Shown here: positions 60,833 through 64,000 of the stretch, one piece after another
Position numbering within the stretch: position 1 is the first letter of the stretch
Layout of the letters: each line of letters begins with the position of its first letter
DNA from: Maritalea porphyrae
GTDB lineage: Bacteria > Pseudomonadota > Alphaproteobacteria > Rhizobiales > Devosiaceae
NCBI RefSeq assembly: GCF_030159895.1
Contig: NZ_BSNI01000002.1
Location: forward strand, 1,824,306 to 1,888,305
DNA: 64,000 nucleotides
Direction: 5' to 3'
The notes under the pieces: model-generated
The model's database searches: none
What the model saw: only the letters and a program-made list of their open reading frames with translations
Told to the model about the DNA's origin: nothing
Position numbers and translations under genes: made by a program

Positions 60833-61443
60833 TATTGTACGCCTTCCAAAATGGGGAGCTCTTCGATGTTTAGCAATGGCTGATTTTGCGCAGCTTCGTA
60901 GTCAAAAGTTTCGTCACGAAGGGCAGTAAGCAAATGCGAATACGCTGTTGAATGATCGTCCAAACGACCATCGTTGCTCGCTCGTAGTGAAGCAAACAAT
61001 GCCAATGGTGGCAAATATCGCATGGAGCAGAGATTGGCGGTTTGCTCAAGCGGCGTTAGAAATGTCTGCAAACTATGTTTGTTGTAACCCTCATCTTGAT
61101 AGGCGTGCTCTGGCCCACCAACGGTAACAACCGGCATAAGGCATTTGCCTGCCAATGCCTTGCCACCTTCACCATAGGCAAAACCATACTCAAGCACCAA
61201 ATCCTGCCATTCTTTCAAAATGGACGGCGTCGAATACCACATTAGAGGGAACTGAAAGATAATTATGTCGTGGGCGAGCAGCTGTTCTTGCTCTTTGTCG
61301 ATTTCAATTTTGAACCGCGGATACCGGGCGTAAAGATCAACAAATGTAACATCATTCAAAGACTGCGCTGCGGCGATCATCTGCTTGTTCGCAGTTGAGT
61401 GTCGCGGCGCTGGATGTGCGTAGAGCACCAGAATCGATTTCAT
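60832..61443 (-). CDS. KefF-like NAD(P)H-quinone oxidoreductase, ancillary to KefC
   Basis: 203 residues of the flavodoxin_2 fold: ILVLYAHPAPRHSTANKQM at the FMN site, IIFQFPLMWYSTPSILKEWQDLVLEYGFAYG and GGPEHAYQDEGYNKHSLQTFLTPL. KefF and similar proteins bind the KefC carboxy domain and are needed for its full activity. It directly precedes and overlaps the antiporter gene. Confidence 0.9.
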   Translation of the reverse strand: MKSILVLYAHPAPRHSTANKQMIAAAQSLNDVTFVDLYARYPRFKIEIDKEQEQLLAHDIIIFQFPLMWYSTPSILKEWQDLVLEYGFAYGEGGKALAGKCLMPVVTVGGPEHAYQDEGYNKHSLQTFLTPLEQTANLCSMRYLPPLALFASLRASNDGRLDDHSTAYSHLLTALRDETFDYEAAQNQPLLNIEELPILEGVQ

Positions 61444-61566
61444 GATTTCTCCCCAAACTCCATCTCACGATATGAGCTTGGGAAGGATTTGGAAAGTACC
61501 AAGAATTTGGCAGAATCCTGAGCAAGATTCTGCACATTTGCACCTGAGTAAATGACTAGTTTTGAG

Positions 61567-61737
61567 CTAGGTGCCAATTACAGGCGCAAAATAGCTCCCT
61601 AAATAATAGGGCCATACAATTAAGCCTAAAAGCCCGCTCCAGAAGCCCAGTTTCAAATATCCGACTGTAAACAGCCATCCGATAAACCATAGCATTCCTG
61701 TGCCGCTATGCTGCGTAATATTGATTTTGCGTTCCAT
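61567..61737 (-). CDS. small membrane protein of unknown function
   Basis: 56 residues starting MERKINITQHSG at 61737, after AAGGGAAC. Two hydrophobic stretches, MLWFIGWLFTVGYLKL and GFWSGLLGLIVWPYYLGSYFAP, rich in Trp, Gly and Tyr. I do not recognise the family. The strong ribosome-binding site supports a real gene. It stands 123 bases upstream of the KefF-like gene in the same direction, perhaps in the same transcript. Confidence 0.65.
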   Translation of the reverse strand: MERKINITQHSGTGMLWFIGWLFTVGYLKLGFWSGLLGLIVWPYYLGSYFAPVIGT

Positions 61738-61989
61738 TACTAAGTTCCCTTTGCAAAAACACCTCGGAATATGCAGTGTTACTGTTATCAATAAAAAGGA
61801 AATAGTAATTGAGAGAGGTCAATTCAAGAGTATTGGTTGGTCCAATATTGTCAAAGGATGATTTCTGCTTGAGTTAAAAATCTAGTTGTTTGTTTTTCAT
61901 TTACAAAAGCAAATGACCAAATAATAAGATCAAATGCGCCGCATTAAACGGCGAGGGATTCGTCGAAAAGACGATAAAGGGAGCAAAAC

Positions 61990-62481
61990 ATGTACAAACA
62001 ACTTTTTGGTGCCATCGCGATTGCGGGGCTGGCATTTACTGTGCCTTTGGCGGCGCAGGAACTTACCGCTTGGGATCAGGTTGCCGGCTGGGATGTGATG
62101 GTCGATCCATCATTGGGCAATGGCTGTCTCATACAAGCCGCATATCAAGACGGATCTGTCGTGCGCATTGGTTTCGATCGCATCAATGAATCTGGCTATC
62201 TCACCGCGTTCAATGAAAGCTGGGGCGAAATCGTTGAAGGCGAAACCTATGCCGTTGGGTTCGCGCTGGACGATGAGGCCTATGAAGGTGAAGCAAAAGG
62301 TATCTATCTAAATGGCGTACCAGGCGCTGATATCGCTTTCACCAATACTGAATTCCTGTGGGACTTGGCGAAAAAGTACACGCTAACTCTGTATAACGAT
62401 GGCGAAGAGGTTATGGCGATTGATCTTGAAGGCTCATATGCCGCTCTAGAAGCCGCTGTGGAGTGTCAAGAAGAACAATAG
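61990..62481 (+). CDS. secreted/periplasmic protein of unknown function
   Basis: 163 residues with a Sec signal peptide (residues 1-22, cleavage after PLAA near QELTAWDQ). The mature part is acidic with a Cys in GNGCLIQAAYQDG and a second near the C-terminus (AVECQEEQ), which may form a disulfide. AAGGGAGC sets the start. Repeated beta-rich patterns such as VVRIGFDRINESGYLTAFNESW suggest a small beta domain. I cannot name the family. Confidence 0.75.
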   Translation: MYKQLFGAIAIAGLAFTVPLAAQELTAWDQVAGWDVMVDPSLGNGCLIQAAYQDGSVVRIGFDRINESGYLTAFNESWGEIVEGETYAVGFALDDEAYEGEAKGIYLNGVPGADIAFTNTEFLWDLAKKYTLTLYNDGEEVMAIDLEGSYAALEAAVECQEEQ

Positions 62482-62520
62482 GCCGCTGCTTAAGTCGGAG
62501 CATTGTTGCTTTAATCAATG

Positions 62521-62555
62521 AACCCGCCAACAATTTGGCGGGTTCTTTTTGTTTT
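62521..62555 (+). terminator. intrinsic terminator between convergent genes
   Basis: AACCCGCCAA pairs perfectly with TTGGCGGGTT around CAAT, then CTTTTTGTTTT. Confidence 0.88.
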
Positions 62556-62808
62556 AAAGATCTTTGATGATTTTAATCAGGAAAAGCAGCACTACAGCAC
62601 CAATCGTTGCGCGGATGATTGCACCAAATATTCCTGCGCTAATAATTATACCTAGCGAAGGCAACAAGATGCCAGCGACAAACGCGCCAACAATGCCAAC
62701 AACCATGTTGCCCAAAAGGCCGAATCCAAACCCTTTGACGATTTTGCCCGCGAGCCAGCCCGCAATTGCGCCGACAAATAGAAAGGCGAGTAAGCTACCA
62801 ATGCCCAT
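62554..62808 (-). CDS. GlsB/YeaQ/YmgE-family stress membrane protein
   Basis: 84 residues, three hydrophobic segments with glycine-rich packing: LLAFLFVGAIAGWLAGKIVKG, GFGLLGNMVVGIVGAFVAGILLP and IIRATIGAVVLLFLI. This is the transglycosylase-associated/YeaQ pattern. The start at 62808 (MGIGSLLAF) follows AAGGGGA. Inner-membrane protein linked to general stress in enterobacteria, role unknown. Confidence 0.87.
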   Translation of the reverse strand: MGIGSLLAFLFVGAIAGWLAGKIVKGFGFGLLGNMVVGIVGAFVAGILLPSLGIIISAGIFGAIIRATIGAVVLLFLIKIIKDL

Positions 62809-62859
62809 GACATTCCCCTTTGCTTGAATGGTGTGGACTACAAGTAGTGGCTGCACCCC

Positions 62860-64000
62860 TTATTTCAAGGTATTGGCAATTTGCCTGAACAAAACAACTG
62901 ATTCAAATTCATGGTCTTTGAACTTGGGATCGGCCGCCGATTTGACGATTACGACGTTCTTTGCGGGATTTACGTAGATCATTTGGCCCCAAATCCCGAT
63001 TGCGGCGAAGTCTTGATTGTTGCCTTTGGGTAGCCACCACTGATGTTGGTAGCCCCATTCGCCATATATTTTACCACGTTCCAGATATGGCTTCGCCGGT
63101 GAAGTTGCGGTTTCAACCCAAGCAGAACTTACAATTCTGTGGCCATTCAATGTGCCATTGTTCAGCATCAGAAGTCCGAGTTTGGCGTAATCGCGCAGTG
63201 TAGCGTTAAGTGCCATAAAGCCCAACTCCGTGCCGTAGAGGTCTGTATTCCAGTATGCGCTGGATGACATGCCTGCTGGTTGCCAGATCTTTTTGTGAAG
63301 GATGTCAACTAACGGTTTGTTGTAAACAGAGCGCAATACATATGAAAGAACTTGAGTGTTTATGCTTGCATAGTCGAATTGTTTGCCTGGCGAACTTTTG
63401 CTGTCGTAACTCCCTGTGAGCAGATCAATCGGCTGTGCCCAAATGAACATCTTGTCAAAAATCGTGTAGCTGTCTGTCGATTTGTCTTCATAGATTTCGC
63501 TGAATGCAATTCCGGTGGACATTTGCAATGCATCTTCGATCGTTACATCTGCAAACGCAGAGTCTTTCAACTGCGGAATGTGTTTAATGATTGGATCATC
63601 AACCGACAGAAGACCTTCACTTTGTGCAATGCCGATCAAAGTCGAAACAAAACTTTTTGCCACTGAAAACGAAGTGATGTTCGTCGAGGCATCATATCCG
63701 TCTATGTACCACTCATGCACAATCTTCCCGTCTTTGATGACCAAAAGACCGGTGGAACTGCTACGTTCAATGAAATCACGCACCGAGTGGATACGGTCAT
63801 TGTATTGATAGTTTTCAACAATTTGCTTGAGCTGCTCCTCAAATCGCAAGGGTGCGGTAGATGCCGGAACGTGCGAGGCAGGGAACACCTTGTCCATGTT
63901 GGCAAAGTTTCCAACGCGTCGCTCTGGGCTAAAAAGCAACAACTTTGGTTCAAAATAGGATGACCATAGTCCCCACATGGCGGCCCCAATGGCCATCAGA
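62860..64000 (-). CDS. serine hydrolase, beta-lactamase/family VIII esterase fold (5' end outside window)
   Basis: At least 378 residues; the reading frame stays open to the right edge, so the true start may lie beyond it. Catalytic SxxK is in TSFSVAKSFVSTLIG, a Tyr motif in FDYASINTQVL, and the third box region is YGEWGYQHQWWLPKG. The N-terminal hydrophobic stretch (AAMWGLWSS) may be a membrane anchor or signal. This is the class C beta-lactamase/penicillin-binding-protein-like esterase fold, not evidence of drug resistance. Substrate unknown. Confidence 0.85.
   Translation of the reverse strand, partial: LMAIGAAMWGLWSSYFEPKLLLFSPERRVGNFANMDKVFPASHVPASTAPLRFEEQLKQIVENYQYNDRIHSVRDFIERSSSTGLLVIKDGKIVHEWYIDGYDASTNITSFSVAKSFVSTLIGIAQSEGLLSVDDPIIKHIPQLKDSAFADVTIEDALQMSTGIAFSEIYEDKSTDSYTIFDKMFIWAQPIDLLTGSYDSKSSPGKQFDYASINTQVLSYVLRSVYNKPLVDILHKKIWQPAGMSSSAYWNTDLYGTELGFMALNATLRDYAKLGLLMLNNGTLNGHRIVSSAWVETATSPAKPYLERGKIYGEWGYQHQWWLPKGNNQDFAAIGIWGQMIYVNPAKNVVIVKSAADPKFKDHEFESVVLFRQIANTLK

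Noticed and set aside
62860-64000. Beta-lactamase conferring resistance
   Set aside because: The SxxK hydrolase fold is shared with many esterases and the 5' end is missing; function cannot be assigned as resistance.
1-64000. CRISPR arrays, prophage, transposase genes, rRNA operons, luxI synthase
   Set aside because: Looked for on both strands; no spaced direct-repeat arrays, phage structural genes, transposase motifs, rRNA segments or LuxI-like proteins were seen.

Overview
The window reads as core chromosome of a free-living alphaproteobacterium of the order Hyphomicrobiales (Rhizobiales), moderate in GC with AT-rich intergenic stretches. The inference rests on gene order and families: an LdtR-type MarR regulator beside an L,D-transpeptidase, glyA-nrdR-ribD-ribE-ribH-nusB, yceD-plsX-fabH-ihfA-merR next to tRNA-Pro, aminotransferase / hom / glpX / recJ, DUF2336 and DUF2842 proteins, a CtaA of the alphaproteobacterial type, and LuxR-type regulators without a synthase. 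I cannot fix the genus; a marine Devosia/Maritalea-like organism would fit. There are no rRNA genes, CRISPR arrays, prophages or recognisable transposases. Two tRNA genes (Pro-GGG, Glu-TTC) are present.

Layout. 0.2-2.4 kb: cell-wall L,D-transpeptidase and its regulator. 2.4-8.3 kb: a 267-bp element bounded by perfect 22-bp inverted repeats, then one-carbon, riboflavin and NusB genes and an MFS carrier. 8.4-13.6 kb: BamE, cytochrome bc1 chaperone, YceD, fatty-acid initiation (PlsX, FabH), IHF-alpha, a MerR regulator, tRNA-Pro. 13.8-22.8 kb: a compact exopolysaccharide locus (polymerase/ligase, priming sugar-phosphate transferase, one GT4, a Wza-like export lipoprotein, a Wzc-like co-polymerase with a decayed kinase domain, a deacetylase). 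23-30 kb: heme A synthase, L13-S9, DMT carrier, SdpR-SdpI pair, a GT1 glycosyltransferase, ArgC, GNAT. 30-33.6 kb: a PuuB-like oxidoreductase, a MarR protein ending in a beta-clamp-like peptide, DUF2336. 33.8-43.3 kb: aminotransferase, a sulfatase-fold membrane enzyme, homoserine dehydrogenase with an extra N-terminal HTH domain, GlpX, a PfkB kinase and RecJ. 43.5-51.6 kb: Cfa-like methyltransferase, membrane-anchored XRE regulator, SDR, two paralogous GT39 enzymes around an orphan NuoB and an AraC regulator, tRNA-Glu, an M15 peptidase. 51.6-57.1 kb: glyoxalase I, double cold-shock protein with DUF192, and a four-gene CecR/YbhGFSR-like export operon. 57.5-64 kb: two LuxR-type regulators, a KefC/KefF-like K+ efflux pair, small envelope proteins and a serine hydrolase cut by the window edge.

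I see no multi-gene defence island or clearly new system. The most unusual items are single-locus: the HTH-homoserine dehydrogenase fusion with a palindrome in its putative promoter, the MarR protein with a C-terminal QLSLF peptide, an intrinsic terminator buried in the signal-peptide codons of the gene after a cold-shock protein, the orphan NuoB, matching promoter elements in the divergent exopolysaccharide promoters, and the inverted-repeat element before glyA. Coordinates of starts were moved inward from the longest open frame where a Shine-Dalgarno sequence or family alignment decided it.
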